The notes under the pieces were generated by a model. The model made no database searches, was not told the origin of the DNA, and saw only the letters and a list, made by a program, of their open reading frames with translations. Position numbers and translations under genes: made by a program. From contig NZ_CP127294.1 of assembly GCF_030285625.1 (NCBI RefSeq), forward strand, positions 7,844,001-7,908,000: 64,000 nt of DNA. The letters run 5' to 3'. Shown here one piece after another: positions 1 through 8,420 of the stretch. The stretch comes from Amycolatopsis sp. 2-15. Lineage in GTDB: Bacteria; Actinomycetota; Actinomycetes; Mycobacteriales; Pseudonocardiaceae. How positions within the stretch are numbered: the first letter of the stretch is position 1; every line of letters begins with the position of its first letter.

Positions 1-695
1 TGGTCGCGGGCCGCGGGCGCCGTGGCGGCCCACAGCGCGGCGTTCGCGACGAGGCGGACGTCGACGGCTTCCGTCACGTACGGCGCGCCGCCCGGGAAGC
101 CGAAGGGCAGCCCTTCGGCCCGGCAGATGGCCGCGTAGGCGCCGATCACCGGCGGCAGGTTCATCGCGACGCCGTGGGTCGGGCCGACCACCAGCTGCGG
201 GCGCAGGATCGTCCAGCCGAAGCCGCGCTCGCCGGCCAGCGCGCGGAGGTGGTCCTCCTGCAGCCAGTAGAAGTTCTCGTGCTCGTCGCGCGGGTGCCGT
301 TCACGGGCCGGGATCCGGATGGAGTGGCGGTGCACGCCGTACGCTTTGGTGCCCTGCAGCAGGGTCACGTGCTGCAGGGGCGCGGCGGCCAGTGCGCCGG
401 TGAGTGCCTGCAGCATGCGCTCGTTGGTCCGCATCTGGTCCGGGTCGCGCCACCCGCGGACCAGGCCGGGCTTTTCGAAGACGGCGGTGTAGACGAGGTG
501 AGTCACGTCCGCGAACCGCCCGGCCACGCCGGCCACGGCGGCCGCGTCCGTGAGGTCGAGGGGCACGTGCTCGAAGGGCTCGTCGGTCTCCGGCGCGCGG
601 CGCGACACAGCCAGGACATCCCACCCGGCCTGGGCGAACGCCGTGACGCACGCCGCGCCGACCAGCCCGCTCGCTCCGGCGACGAGCACGGTCAT
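1..695 (-). CDS. PRISE-like NAD(P)-dependent short-chain reductase (3' end beyond window)
   Basis: The N-terminal 231 residues of an extended SDR are visible; the C-terminus lies off the left edge. The start MTVLVAGASGLVGAA carries the Rossmann glycine motif. LLQGTKAYGVH and NFYWLQEDHL resemble the progesterone 5-beta-reductase/iridoid synthase (PRISE) group, which reduces enones. The ATG overlaps the TGA of the thioesterase gene (ATGA), so this is the last visible gene of the long catabolic operon. An enone reductase fits ring catabolism of a terpenoid or steroid-like acid. The substrate is inference; the family is moderately sure. A generic NAD-dependent epimerase is the alternative. Confidence 0.8.
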   Translation of the reverse strand, partial: MTVLVAGASGLVGAACVTAFAQAGWDVLAVSRRAPETDEPFEHVPLDLTDAAAVAGVAGRFADVTHLVYTAVFEKPGLVRGWRDPDQMRTNERMLQALTGALAAAPLQHVTLLQGTKAYGVHRHSIRIPARERHPRDEHENFYWLQEDHLRALAGERGFGWTILRPQLVVGPTHGVAMNLPPVIGAYAAICRAEGLPFGFPGGAPYVTEAVDVRLVANAALWAATAPAARD

Positions 696-1612
696 CGCCG
701 GGGCTCCGGCATCGTGCGGTCCGCGGCCGTGCCGGCGAGCCAGCTGCCGGTGCCCCCGGTGGGACGGAGTAGCCCTTCCTGCATCACGGTCACCACGAGT
801 TCTCCGTTCTCGTCGTACATCCGGCCCGAGGCCAGGCCGCGCGCGCCGGCCATGACTTCGGCGCCCTGCTCGTAGCGCAGCCAGCGATCGGCGCGCGGCG
901 GACGGTGGAACCACATCGTGTGGTCGAGACTCACGCAGTCGAACTCGCCGTCGGCGTAGACCACGCCGAGCGGCAGGAGCGCGGTTTCGAGCAGCGTCAT
1001 GTCGGAGGCGTAGACCACGGCGGCCGCGTGCAGCAGCAGATCGTCCGGCAGCGGACCGTCAGCGCGGACGAGGGTGGTCTGCGCGCGGCGCGGCCGGTCG
1101 CGCAAGGTCGGATCCAGCGGTGGTGGCGGGTCCACGTAGCGCAGGTCGATCGGACGAGACCGAGTCCACAGTGGACTGAGCCGGTCGCGCCGGTCACCGA
1201 AGCGCTCTTCCCAGCGGGGCAGGGTTTCCGGGTCGATCGCCGCGGGGGTCGGGCCGGGATGGCGGGGGCCGGGCTCGGGGACCTGGAACGACGCGGTCGC
1301 GGTGAGGACGAGGGCGCCGTCCTGCCGCAGCTCGACGCCGCGGAGGTCGAAGCTGCGGCCCTCCTTGACCGTGGTCACGTGCAGTTCGATCGGGACTCCG
1401 CTCCGGCCGGGCCGGATGAAGCGCGTATGGAGGCTGTGCACCGGGCGGTCCGGTGTGACGGTCCGGCCCATGGCGACGAGTGCCTGCGCGGCGACTTCAC
1501 CGCCGAAGAGCCGGTGCAACGGGTCGGCCCCGCCAGGGTCGCGGAACACGCCCGGTGCCACGGGTTCCAGGTCGAGCCGCTGCAGGAGGTACTGCAGCGC
1601 CGGGCTCCTCAT
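692..1612 (-). CDS. tesB: Acyl-CoA thioesterase II (TesB-type double hot-dog)
   Basis: 306 residues, the usual TesB length. The N-terminal hot-dog contains LFGGEVAAQALVAM and HSLHTRFIRPG, and the C-terminal hot-dog contains SLDHTMWFHRP and YASDMTLLETALL, all typical of TesB. It hydrolyses medium or long acyl-CoA to free acid and CoA in the cytosol. The start at 1612 gives a 4-bp overlap with the preceding MaoC gene, and the stop overlaps the next gene by 4 bp. In this operon it may release dead-end CoA esters or regenerate CoA. Confidence 0.9.
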   Translation of the reverse strand: MRSPALQYLLQRLDLEPVAPGVFRDPGGADPLHRLFGGEVAAQALVAMGRTVTPDRPVHSLHTRFIRPGRSGVPIELHVTTVKEGRSFDLRGVELRQDGALVLTATASFQVPEPGPRHPGPTPAAIDPETLPRWEERFGDRRDRLSPLWTRSRPIDLRYVDPPPPLDPTLRDRPRRAQTTLVRADGPLPDDLLLHAAAVVYASDMTLLETALLPLGVVYADGEFDCVSLDHTMWFHRPPRADRWLRYEQGAEVMAGARGLASGRMYDENGELVVTVMQEGLLRPTGGTGSWLAGTAADRTMPEPRR

Positions 1613-2442
1613 ACCGGCCCCGTCGCGAGGAGGGTGGCTGTAGCCGAGACGACGGGCTCGCCGCCGGAGCCGGTGATCAGCTGGGTGACGTCGGTGAAGC
1701 GCAGCTCCCCCGCGCGGCCCGTTTTGGTGGTGCGGCCGGTGATCCAGTGCCGGGAACGCACGGTTTCGCCGGCGACGAGCGGGCGGTGGTAGGCGAACGT
1801 CTGTCCACCGTGGACGACGGGTCCGCTGCTGCGGGCCCAGCGCGCCGAATCGGCCACGGGGTCCGGGCGTGCGGAGCCCGGGCCGGATTGCCCGTCGGGG
1901 TACCAGCCGAGGGCGGGCAGTGCGAAGGCGAGCGTCGGGATGCCCGGGACATCGGCGAAACCCGCTTCGGCGGCGGCACGCGCGTCGTACCAGATCGGCG
2001 ACTTCGCGTCGACCGCGTGGGCGAGCCTGGTGAGCGCGCCGCGTTCGACGCACAGGCAGTGGTCTGCAACGGGCTCTTCGCCGGGCAGGGCCGGCAACGG
2101 TGGCCGGGAGCCGAGGTCCGCTTCGACGGTCAGGGCGACCGTGTCGCCGCAGGTGACGATGAGGTCGGCACCGCCGGCGCGGTCCTTCGCCGTGACGGTG
2201 ATGGGCGTGTCGAGGTAGACCGGGGCGCGGAAGCGGGCCCGGCAGGCGGTGAGGCCGGCCGGCCCGGCGTCGTCGGCGAGGTGCGCGAGGACGCACCCGA
2301 GTGTCAGCATGCCGTGGGCCACGATGCCGGCGAATCCGGCGTCGCGGGCCGCGGGCGCGTCGTGGTGGATGGTGTTGAAGTCCTGGGCCGCGCCGGAGTA
2401 GCGGACGAGGTCGGTGAGGCTGTAGCCCCACGATGCGGTCAC
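1609..2442 (-). CDS. Two-domain MaoC/hot-dog dehydratase with the hydratase half first
   Basis: 277 residues. Residues about 5-70 hold a MaoC hydratase signature: YSGAAQDFNTIHHD followed by GFAGIVAHGMLTLG, with the Asp and His expected for water addition to enoyl-CoA. Residues about 145-270 form a second hot-dog resembling the N-terminal dehydratase domain of MaoC-like proteins (PIWYDARAAAEAGF). This is the reverse of the common order, in which the non-catalytic half comes first. It overlaps both neighbours by 4 bp. The likely role is an enoyl-CoA hydratase step, perhaps with the two small hot-dog proteins encoded just upstream. Confidence 0.8.
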   Translation of the reverse strand: MTASWGYSLTDLVRYSGAAQDFNTIHHDAPAARDAGFAGIVAHGMLTLGCVLAHLADDAGPAGLTACRARFRAPVYLDTPITVTAKDRAGGADLIVTCGDTVALTVEADLGSRPPLPALPGEEPVADHCLCVERGALTRLAHAVDAKSPIWYDARAAAEAGFADVPGIPTLAFALPALGWYPDGQSGPGSARPDPVADSARWARSSGPVVHGGQTFAYHRPLVAGETVRSRHWITGRTTKTGRAGELRFTDVTQLITGSGGEPVVSATATLLATGPV

Positions 2443-2759
2443 GACGTGGCCTCCGGTTCGACGTGCGCCTCGACCGGTTCCGCGTCGCCGCAGCGCAGCC
2501 GCAGGTCCGGGCCGTCGACGGTGAGGGAGACCGTGGAGCCGACCGGCACCGGTGCCCGGAAGCGCAGGGTCACCGCGCCCGGGCTGCCGCCGGCCTGCAG
2601 GGCGTCACAGGCCAGGGCGAACAGCAGGGAGCCGTGCACGATCGGGACGCCGAAGCGGGTCGTCGCGGCGTAGGCGGGATCGAGGTGCAGCGGGTTGTGG
2701 TCGTCGACGACGTCGGCCCACGCGGAGATCAGCGCGGGGCCGAGCGGGAGCTCGCTCAT
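2439..2759 (-). CDS. Small MaoC-like hydratase subunit
   Basis: 106 residues, a single hot-dog. VVDDHNPLHLDPAYA and FGVPIVHGSLLFAL reproduce the MaoC catalytic Asp/His segment. Single-domain MaoC proteins of this size often work as hetero-oligomers with a partner hot-dog, as in the paired hydratases of actinobacterial steroid catabolism. The gene immediately upstream encodes a plausible partner. It overlaps its neighbours by 4 bp on both sides. Confidence 0.82.
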   Translation of the reverse strand: MSELPLGPALISAWADVVDDHNPLHLDPAYAATTRFGVPIVHGSLLFALACDALQAGGSPGAVTLRFRAPVPVGSTVSLTVDGPDLRLRCGDAEPVEAHVEPEATS

Positions 2760-3142
2760 GCGGCACCCGCCGGCCAGTCCACCAGGAACCGCACTGAGGC
2801 CACCGGTGCGCCGAGCGCGGAACGCAGGTCGGTTACGATCGCCAGCCGGCGGCGGCCGGAGCGTTCACCGAGCACAGTGGACGAGATACGCGCCTGCCAG
2901 CGGCCGTCGGCCGGCACCGGGCCCCGGGTCGTCTGCGAGATCTCCCGCAGCACGCCGCCCGGTGGCATCTCCCGGCCGCGGGTGTACGCGAGCCGTCCCA
3001 CCACGGACGCGAGTCCGGCCGGGGGTTCGGCGCCGGACCACCCGGTGACCGCGCAGTAGGCCGGCAGCAGCTCGGCGCCGACGTCGAGCGGGAGCCATTC
3101 GCCACCGGTGTCGAGGTCGGCGACGCTCAGCAGCGCGCTCAT
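2756..3142 (-). CDS. Small hot-dog-like protein, probable partner of MaoC subunit
   Basis: 128 residues from ATG at 3142, which overlaps the TGA of the enoyl-CoA hydratase gene. No catalytic MaoC motif is seen. The size, the position directly before a single-domain MaoC gene and segments such as LPAYCAVTGWSG and VGRLAYTRGREMPPGG suggest the non-catalytic N-terminal dehydratase-type hot-dog. This assignment rests mainly on context. I cannot exclude an unrelated conserved hypothetical protein. Confidence 0.65.
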   Translation of the reverse strand: MSALLSVADLDTGGEWLPLDVGAELLPAYCAVTGWSGAEPPAGLASVVGRLAYTRGREMPPGGVLREISQTTRGPVPADGRWQARISSTVLGERSGRRRLAIVTDLRSALGAPVASVRFLVDWPAGAA

Positions 3143-3885
3143 CGGAACTTCGCGACGGCCGCCTGCACCGCCGGCCCCGTCGCCGAGGAAGCCTGCGCCC
3201 ACGACTCGAACTCCAGCGTGGCCTCGAAACCACCCGTGCGCGCGAGTCCGACGGCCTTCTTGATGTCGCGCACCAACACGGGATCCGCGGCCGCCCACCG
3301 GTCCGCGTAGGCGATCGCCACGGCCACCGGATCGTCCGCCAGCTCCAACGCGAGCCCGGCCCGCACGGCCGCCTCGCCACTGAGCGCTCCCCCGTCGAGC
3401 AGCACCGCCAACGCCCGCTGGGACCCGAGCACGTCGACCAGGAACCACGTGCAGCCGCCACCCGGGTGCAGGCCGATCCGCGAGAACGTCGCGGCGAACG
3501 ACGCACGGGGCCCGGCGATCCGGACGTCGCATGCCAGCGCGAGGTTCAGCCCGGCGCCGACGGCCGCACCCTGCACCGCGGCGACCGTCGGGATCGCCAG
3601 CCCGCGCAGCCGCAGGAAGCTGTTGTAGATCGTGTGCAGATCACGCCGGATCTGCGCCACCTCGCGGCCCGTCTCACCGAACACTGCCGGCAGGTCGGCT
3701 CCGGCGCAGAACGCCTTGCCCGCACCGGTGACGACCAGCGCCCGGGCGTCCGCGTCGGCCGCCACCGTGGCGAGCGCGTCCGCGAGGTCCTGGCACATCC
3801 GCGCGTCGAGGCAGTTGCGCCGATCGGGGGCGGCCAGCGTCAGCGACCACCGGCCGTCCTTGTTCTCCAGTTCGACCTTGCTCAT
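3139..3885 (-). CDS. Enoyl-CoA hydratase/isomerase family protein
   Basis: 248 residues from ATG 3885 (ATGA overlap with the acyl-CoA dehydrogenase stop). The crotonase fold is clear: GKAFCAGADLPAV (oxyanion-hole and CoA-binding loop), VAAVQGAAVGAGLNLALACD and FSRIGLHPGGG. The first catalytic Glu of classical enoyl-CoA hydratase is replaced (GAGLNLAL), so isomerase or another crotonase chemistry is possible. It sits between an acyl-CoA dehydrogenase and hot-dog hydratases in the same transcript, consistent with a beta-oxidation-like role. Confidence 0.85.
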   Translation of the reverse strand: MSKVELENKDGRWSLTLAAPDRRNCLDARMCQDLADALATVAADADARALVVTGAGKAFCAGADLPAVFGETGREVAQIRRDLHTIYNSFLRLRGLAIPTVAAVQGAAVGAGLNLALACDVRIAGPRASFAATFSRIGLHPGGGCTWFLVDVLGSQRALAVLLDGGALSGEAAVRAGLALELADDPVAVAIAYADRWAAADPVLVRDIKKAVGLARTGGFEATLEFESWAQASSATGPAVQAAVAKFR

Positions 3886-6038
3886 CGTCCGTCCTCCGCT
3901 CCGGAGAGGTCTTCGGTGACCCAGTCCCACACCGCGTCTGGGCCAAGCCGGGCGAACCGTTCGCCCAGCGCGCGTGCCCAGTACCGCTCGCCGCCGAACT
4001 CGTCGCGCCACGACCAGAGCCGGCGGGTGGCGAGGTGCAGCGGATGTTCGCGCGTCACGCCCATGGCTCCGTGCAGCTGGTGTGCGCCGCGGGCGACCTC
4101 GGTGGCCGCGGCCGCCGTGATCACCACCGCCGCCGCCACGCGGTCGAGTGCCACCTCGCCACGACTCGCCGCGACAGCCGAAGCGACCGCCGTGCGCGCC
4201 AGCGTCAGCTGCGACTCCATCCGCGCGAGCGTCGCGCCGACGGCCTGGAACTTGATGAGCGGACGGCCGAACTGTTCACGCACCGTCACGTGCGCCACGG
4301 TGTGCGCGACCGCCGTTTCGAGCGCGCCCACCATCGCCGCGGCTTGCAGGAGCGCACCGATCGCGGCGAGAAACTCCGGAACCGCGCCGACCTGCGAGGC
4401 CGGCACGTTCCCGAACCGTACGAGATCACGCGGTTCACCCGCGAGGTTCGCCCCCGGCTCGATTTCGAGGCCCGGCGCGTCCGCCTCGACGACGACCAGA
4501 ACCTGCGCCCCGTCCGGCGTCCGCGCCGGCACGACGAACCGCTCGACGACGCCGGCCCACCGCACTCGGCTCGCCGCGCCCGAGAGGACCCCGTCGGCCA
4601 CGACCAGGTCGTCCCCGGCGCGAGAGAGCACCACGGTCGCCGGGCCCGGCGGCAGCGCCCCGGCCACGAGCCGCGCCCACGCCGTTTCCAGCAGCGGCAG
4701 CGAAACCGTGTGCCGCCCGCATGCCTCGACGAGTTCGGCCAGCTCGGCCAGCCCTCCCCCGGAACCGCCGAGGCCCTCCGGAGTGCCGACTCCGGGCCAG
4801 CCCAGCTCGGACACTGTCGTCCACACCGGAGGCAGGGTGGCGCCGGGATCTCCGCCGTGACCGCTCAGCACGTCGTCGGCGACGGCGCGCAGCCCCGACT
4901 CGTCAGCCGGGCGGCCCGCGGCAGCGGCCGAGCGGGCGATGATCGTGCGCAGCACTTCCGTCGTGCCGCCGCGGATCGTGAACCCGGGCGCGGCCAGCAC
5001 GCCCTGGGCAAGCAGGCCCGCTTCGCCCTCGGCGAAGGGATCGGGTTCGAGGTCGAGGACCGCGCGGGCCAGTTCGTTGACGTCGCCTTCGAAGATGGTG
5101 CCGAGATCCTTCAACACCGCCGCCTGTTGCACCGGCGCCGCGCCGCCGTCGATCGCCACCGCGACGCGCCACGCGAGCTGCCGCAGGGTCGCGAGCCGGG
5201 CGAGCGCCTCGCCGATGCGGACCGCGGCGTCCGGCGTGGGCGCCGTGCTGTGGGCGACGACGGCCGCGAGCAGCGGGTAGGTGCTCAGCACGCGTTCCAT
5301 GCCGCCGCGCTCGAACGCGAGCTGCTCGGTGACCTGCTGCCACCCGTTGCCGGGCACGCCGAGCACGTGGTCGGCGGGCACGAACACGTCGTCGAACACG
5401 ACCTCGTTGAAGTGGTGGTCGCCGCGCAGGTCGAAGATCGGCCGGATGTCCACGCCCGCGGACGTGAGGTCGACGATGAACTCGGTGAGCCCTTCGTGCT
5501 TCGAACCACTCGCGTCGGTGCGCGCGAGCACGTACGCGTGGGTCGCGCGGTGGGCGTGGCTGGTCCAGATCTTGCGCCCGCGCACCCGCCAGCCGCCGAG
5601 CACCGGCCCGGCCACGGTGTGCACGGACGCGAGGTCCGAGCCGGACTCGGTCTCGCTCATGCCCAGGCAGAACGACACGTCGCCGCGGATGATCAGCGGC
5701 AGGTAGGTCTTCTGCAGCTCGGGTGAGCCGTAGCGGAGGATGGCCGGGCCGATCTGCCGGTCACCCATCCAGTGCGCGGCGACCGGCGCGCCGGCGCGCA
5801 GCAGCTCTTCGGTCACCACCAGCCGCGCGAGGTTCGACCGGGCGCCACCGCCGAACTCGGCCGGCCACGTCATGCCGACCCAACCGCGCGCGGCCAGCTC
5901 CCGGCTGAACTCCGGGTCGTGCCCGCGCAGCCAGGCATCGCACTTCGGCGTGAACCGGCCCTGTTCCTCCCGTTCCCGGGCAAACGCCCGGACCTGCGCC
6001 CGCAGTGTCGTCAAATCCGTCGTCAGATCCTCGGTCAA
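3882..6038 (-). CDS. Tandem (double) acyl-CoA dehydrogenase fusion protein
   Basis: 718 residues, about twice the normal length. Residues about 5-375 form one acyl-CoA dehydrogenase: GWVGMTWPAEFGG, FCLGMSETESGSDLASV (flavin/substrate loop), RKIWTSHA, GGTTEVLRTIIARS. Residues about 380-700 form a second, more diverged copy ending VTVREQFGRPLIKFQAV and QLHGAMGVTREHPLHL. Actinobacterial steroid catabolism uses alpha2beta2 dehydrogenases made from two different FadE subunits; here both halves are on one chain. The probable reaction is flavin-dependent alpha,beta-desaturation of a bulky acyl-CoA. The start overlaps the CoA-transferase stop by 4 bp. Confidence 0.88.
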   Translation of the reverse strand: MTEDLTTDLTTLRAQVRAFAREREEQGRFTPKCDAWLRGHDPEFSRELAARGWVGMTWPAEFGGGARSNLARLVVTEELLRAGAPVAAHWMGDRQIGPAILRYGSPELQKTYLPLIIRGDVSFCLGMSETESGSDLASVHTVAGPVLGGWRVRGRKIWTSHAHRATHAYVLARTDASGSKHEGLTEFIVDLTSAGVDIRPIFDLRGDHHFNEVVFDDVFVPADHVLGVPGNGWQQVTEQLAFERGGMERVLSTYPLLAAVVAHSTAPTPDAAVRIGEALARLATLRQLAWRVAVAIDGGAAPVQQAAVLKDLGTIFEGDVNELARAVLDLEPDPFAEGEAGLLAQGVLAAPGFTIRGGTTEVLRTIIARSAAAAGRPADESGLRAVADDVLSGHGGDPGATLPPVWTTVSELGWPGVGTPEGLGGSGGGLAELAELVEACGRHTVSLPLLETAWARLVAGALPPGPATVVLSRAGDDLVVADGVLSGAASRVRWAGVVERFVVPARTPDGAQVLVVVEADAPGLEIEPGANLAGEPRDLVRFGNVPASQVGAVPEFLAAIGALLQAAAMVGALETAVAHTVAHVTVREQFGRPLIKFQAVGATLARMESQLTLARTAVASAVAASRGEVALDRVAAAVVITAAAATEVARGAHQLHGAMGVTREHPLHLATRRLWSWRDEFGGERYWARALGERFARLGPDAVWDWVTEDLSGAEDGR

Positions 6039-6793
6039 CGCAGCACCTCCAGTTCGGCGTGGGCCCGGCGAGCCACCGCGTACCCACGTCCAGCAGCTTC
6101 GGCCAGAACCTGTGCTGCCGCACGGCGGTCCTCCGATGAGACTTCCGTGCGCGACTCCGGTGAGGAGACATCGACGCCCAGTCCGCGCAGGTGGGCGACG
6201 AAGTCGTCGGTGCCGGGCGCGGCCTCAGCCAGCTCCTCGAGCCTCGGCTGCGCACCGAGCCGGACGCTGCCCCAGCGCGTGTGCATCCGGACGAGCGAGT
6301 GCGATCCGGGCGCGGCGGTCACGTGCTCGACGCGGTCCTGGATCCGGCGCAGGTCGCTGCCACCGTGCAGCCACACGAGCTCCCGGGCCGCCGCGGCGAC
6401 GTCCGGCGCCCCGCCTCCGCCCGGCAGCCGCACGGACGGCTTCTCCCGAGGGCCGAGGAACGAGGAGTTGACGCGGCCGAGGACGTCGATGTTGCTCGCG
6501 TCCAGCACGACCCGGTCGAACCGGCGGGCCATCCCCAGCAGCACGTCCGACGTCGTGGCCCGCCAGCCCAGCGCGTTGGCGTAGGCCGGGTAGTCGGTGG
6601 TGCTCGTCGGTACCGCTGTCCCGGCCTCCCAGCACCCGGCGCCGGCTTCGAAGACCTGGACGAAGGGCTCGCCGGCGAGCGCGTGAGCGAGCTGACCGGC
6701 CAGCACCGGCCAGTGGAAGCCGGTGAACACCCAGCCGCCGCGGCGGAACTCGCGGGCGGCGCGGACGAGGAAGTCCACGGTGGGCGTGTTCAC
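6035..6793 (-). CDS. CoA-transferase/ring-hydrolase subunit B (IpdB/GctB-like)
   Basis: 252 residues starting at GTG 6793, which overlaps the TGA of the alpha subunit (GTGA). The sequence follows the glutaconate-CoA-transferase beta fold, with VQVFEAGAGCWEAG near residue 45 and VVLDASNIDVLGRVNSSFLG in the middle. In cholesterol degradation the homologous IpdAB pair hydrolytically opens a ring beta-keto-CoA rather than transferring CoA. In this ring-catabolism-like operon that activity is an attractive inference, but CoA transfer cannot be excluded. Confidence 0.8.
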   Translation of the reverse strand: MNTPTVDFLVRAAREFRRGGWVFTGFHWPVLAGQLAHALAGEPFVQVFEAGAGCWEAGTAVPTSTTDYPAYANALGWRATTSDVLLGMARRFDRVVLDASNIDVLGRVNSSFLGPREKPSVRLPGGGGAPDVAAAARELVWLHGGSDLRRIQDRVEHVTAAPGSHSLVRMHTRWGSVRLGAQPRLEELAEAAPGTDDFVAHLRGLGVDVSSPESRTEVSSEDRRAAAQVLAEAAGRGYAVARRAHAELEVLR

Positions 6794-7611
6794 GAAACCA
6801 CCTCCGCGACGGCGAAGACCTCGTCCGCCAGCCACTCCTGGAACCCCGCCGGAGTCCGCGACCGCTCGGCGTAACGCTCGTAGGCGTCGACGTCGCGCTC
6901 GTAGCGGCCGACGGTGCCGTCGGGCGCGACCGCGCCTGGCACTCGCGCGAACCCGTCCACGAGCAACCCCGGGATGGTCACGCCCAACGCGCGCACTTCG
7001 TCGGCAGGGACGACTTCCTCGGCAACGAGCACCACGCGCTGCGCCGCCTGCGCGGCCAGCAGCACCTCGCCCAGCGGCCCGCGGATGTGGCCGTTGCCCT
7101 CGGCATCGACCACGTCCACGTGGATGAACGCGACGTCCGGCCGCTCGGCGCGCACCACGGTGGCGCTCCCGAACGGACTGTCCACAGTGGCCAGCTGTCC
7201 GCCGGTCCAGTCCTCGTCGGTGTACCCGGTGCCGGGCAGTCCCGTGACGGGCAGGAACGGCACCCCGTGCGCGCCGGCGGTCAGCGCGCTGCTGAAGAGG
7301 CCGAGGCTCAGCTCGTGCAGTTCGACCGTGCCGGCGCCCGATTCGGCCAGCCGGCGGAAGTTCCAGGCCGGCGCCGGACCGACGGGGCTCCAGCAGTGCC
7401 CGAACGTCGCCGAGCGCAGCACACCCGCGCCGAGGAGCTGGTCGAGCAGCAAGCCACCCGAGGCGATCACCGCGTCGAAATCGCGCAGCCCTTGGCGGAT
7501 CAGCTCGTGGCCGACGCTGAACAGCTGCGCGCCGAAATTGCCGAGATACACGCGCGTGCCCGGACGCACGTGGGTCCGGACGGCGTCAGCCAGTGAGAAC
7601 GGCCGCGTCAC
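6790..7611 (-). CDS. CoA-transferase/ring-hydrolase subunit A (IpdA/GctA-like)
   Basis: 273 residues from GTG 7611, overlapping the preceding SDR stop. Class I CoA-transferase alpha features include YLGNFGAQLFSVGHELIRQG near the N-terminus and DVAFIHVDVVDAEGNGHI in the second half. It must pair with the beta subunit encoded next in the transcript. Paired subunits of this type include glutaconate CoA-transferase and the steroid ring-cleaving IpdAB hydrolase. The ring-cleavage reading is inference from the gene company. Confidence 0.8.
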   Translation of the reverse strand: MTRPFSLADAVRTHVRPGTRVYLGNFGAQLFSVGHELIRQGLRDFDAVIASGGLLLDQLLGAGVLRSATFGHCWSPVGPAPAWNFRRLAESGAGTVELHELSLGLFSSALTAGAHGVPFLPVTGLPGTGYTDEDWTGGQLATVDSPFGSATVVRAERPDVAFIHVDVVDAEGNGHIRGPLGEVLLAAQAAQRVVLVAEEVVPADEVRALGVTIPGLLVDGFARVPGAVAPDGTVGRYERDVDAYERYAERSRTPAGFQEWLADEVFAVAEVVS

Positions 7612-8420
7612 CGGTAGGCCTCCGGCAGCATGTGCAGGCCGGCGCCGAGGTGCGCGCCGCCGTCGATCTGCAGCAGCTGGCCGGTCATCAACGCACCGGC
7701 CGGGCTCGCGAGGAACGCGACGAGCTCGGCGACGTCGGCCGTCGGCGTCGGGCGCTGCATGGGCGTGGCCTTGTGCACGAGGTTGCCGAGCACGTGGTCG
7801 CTCGCCTCGTCGTTCAGCGCGTGGGTCAAGACCGTGCCGGGGCCCACGCAGTTGATGCGGATGCCGTCGGTGGCCCATTCGAGCGCCAGCGTGCGGGTCA
7901 GGCCGAGCACGCCGGCGCGGGCGGCGATCGAGTGCGCCATGCCCATCCCGCCCCGCTCCACCCCGGACAGCGAGAGGTTGACGACGCTACCGTGCGTGCG
8001 CGCCAGGTACGGATGCGCGGCCTTGGTGAGATGGAAGATGCTCGTGAGGTTGAGGTCCAGCACGGAGTTCCACCCGTTGACCGAGATGTCCAGCGCCTTG
8101 GCGAAAAACTGGCCACCGGCGTTGTTCACCAGCAGGCCGAGCCCGCGGCTTTCGCCGACCTCGACGAGCGCGGCCGCGGCGGCTTCGGTGTCGCGGACAT
8201 CGCACACGCGGTGGTCGTAGCCGCCCGGCCCGTCGAGCAGGTCGCCGGTCTCCTTGAGTGAGTCTTCATGCCGCCCGAGCCCGGTGACGTGGGCGCCGAG
8301 CTGCACGAGCCGCTGCGTGACGGCCCGGCCGATTCCGCTGCCGGCTCCGGTGACCAGCGCGGACAGGCCGTCGAGCGTGCCGCTCGCCAGGACCCGGGGT
8401 TCGGTGGTGGCTGCTGTCAT
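7608..8420 (-). CDS. SDR oxidoreductase resembling 2,4-dienoyl-CoA reductase
   Basis: 270 residues. ALVTGAGSGIGRAV binds NAD(P) and LLVNNAGGQF is the structural motif. The usual Tyr-x3-Lys is absent; the aligned segment is HSIAARAG, giving Ser-x3-Arg. Peroxisomal and mitochondrial 2,4-dienoyl-CoA reductases also lack the canonical Tyr here and have Ser-x3-Lys. The C-terminal LTRTLALEWATDGIRINCV fits that group. The probable role is reduction of a conjugated dienoyl-CoA. It overlaps both neighbours by 4 bp. Confidence 0.83.
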   Translation of the reverse strand: MTAATTEPRVLASGTLDGLSALVTGAGSGIGRAVTQRLVQLGAHVTGLGRHEDSLKETGDLLDGPGGYDHRVCDVRDTEAAAAALVEVGESRGLGLLVNNAGGQFFAKALDISVNGWNSVLDLNLTSIFHLTKAAHPYLARTHGSVVNLSLSGVERGGMGMAHSIAARAGVLGLTRTLALEWATDGIRINCVGPGTVLTHALNDEASDHVLGNLVHKATPMQRPTPTADVAELVAFLASPAGALMTGQLLQIDGGAHLGAGLHMLPEAYR

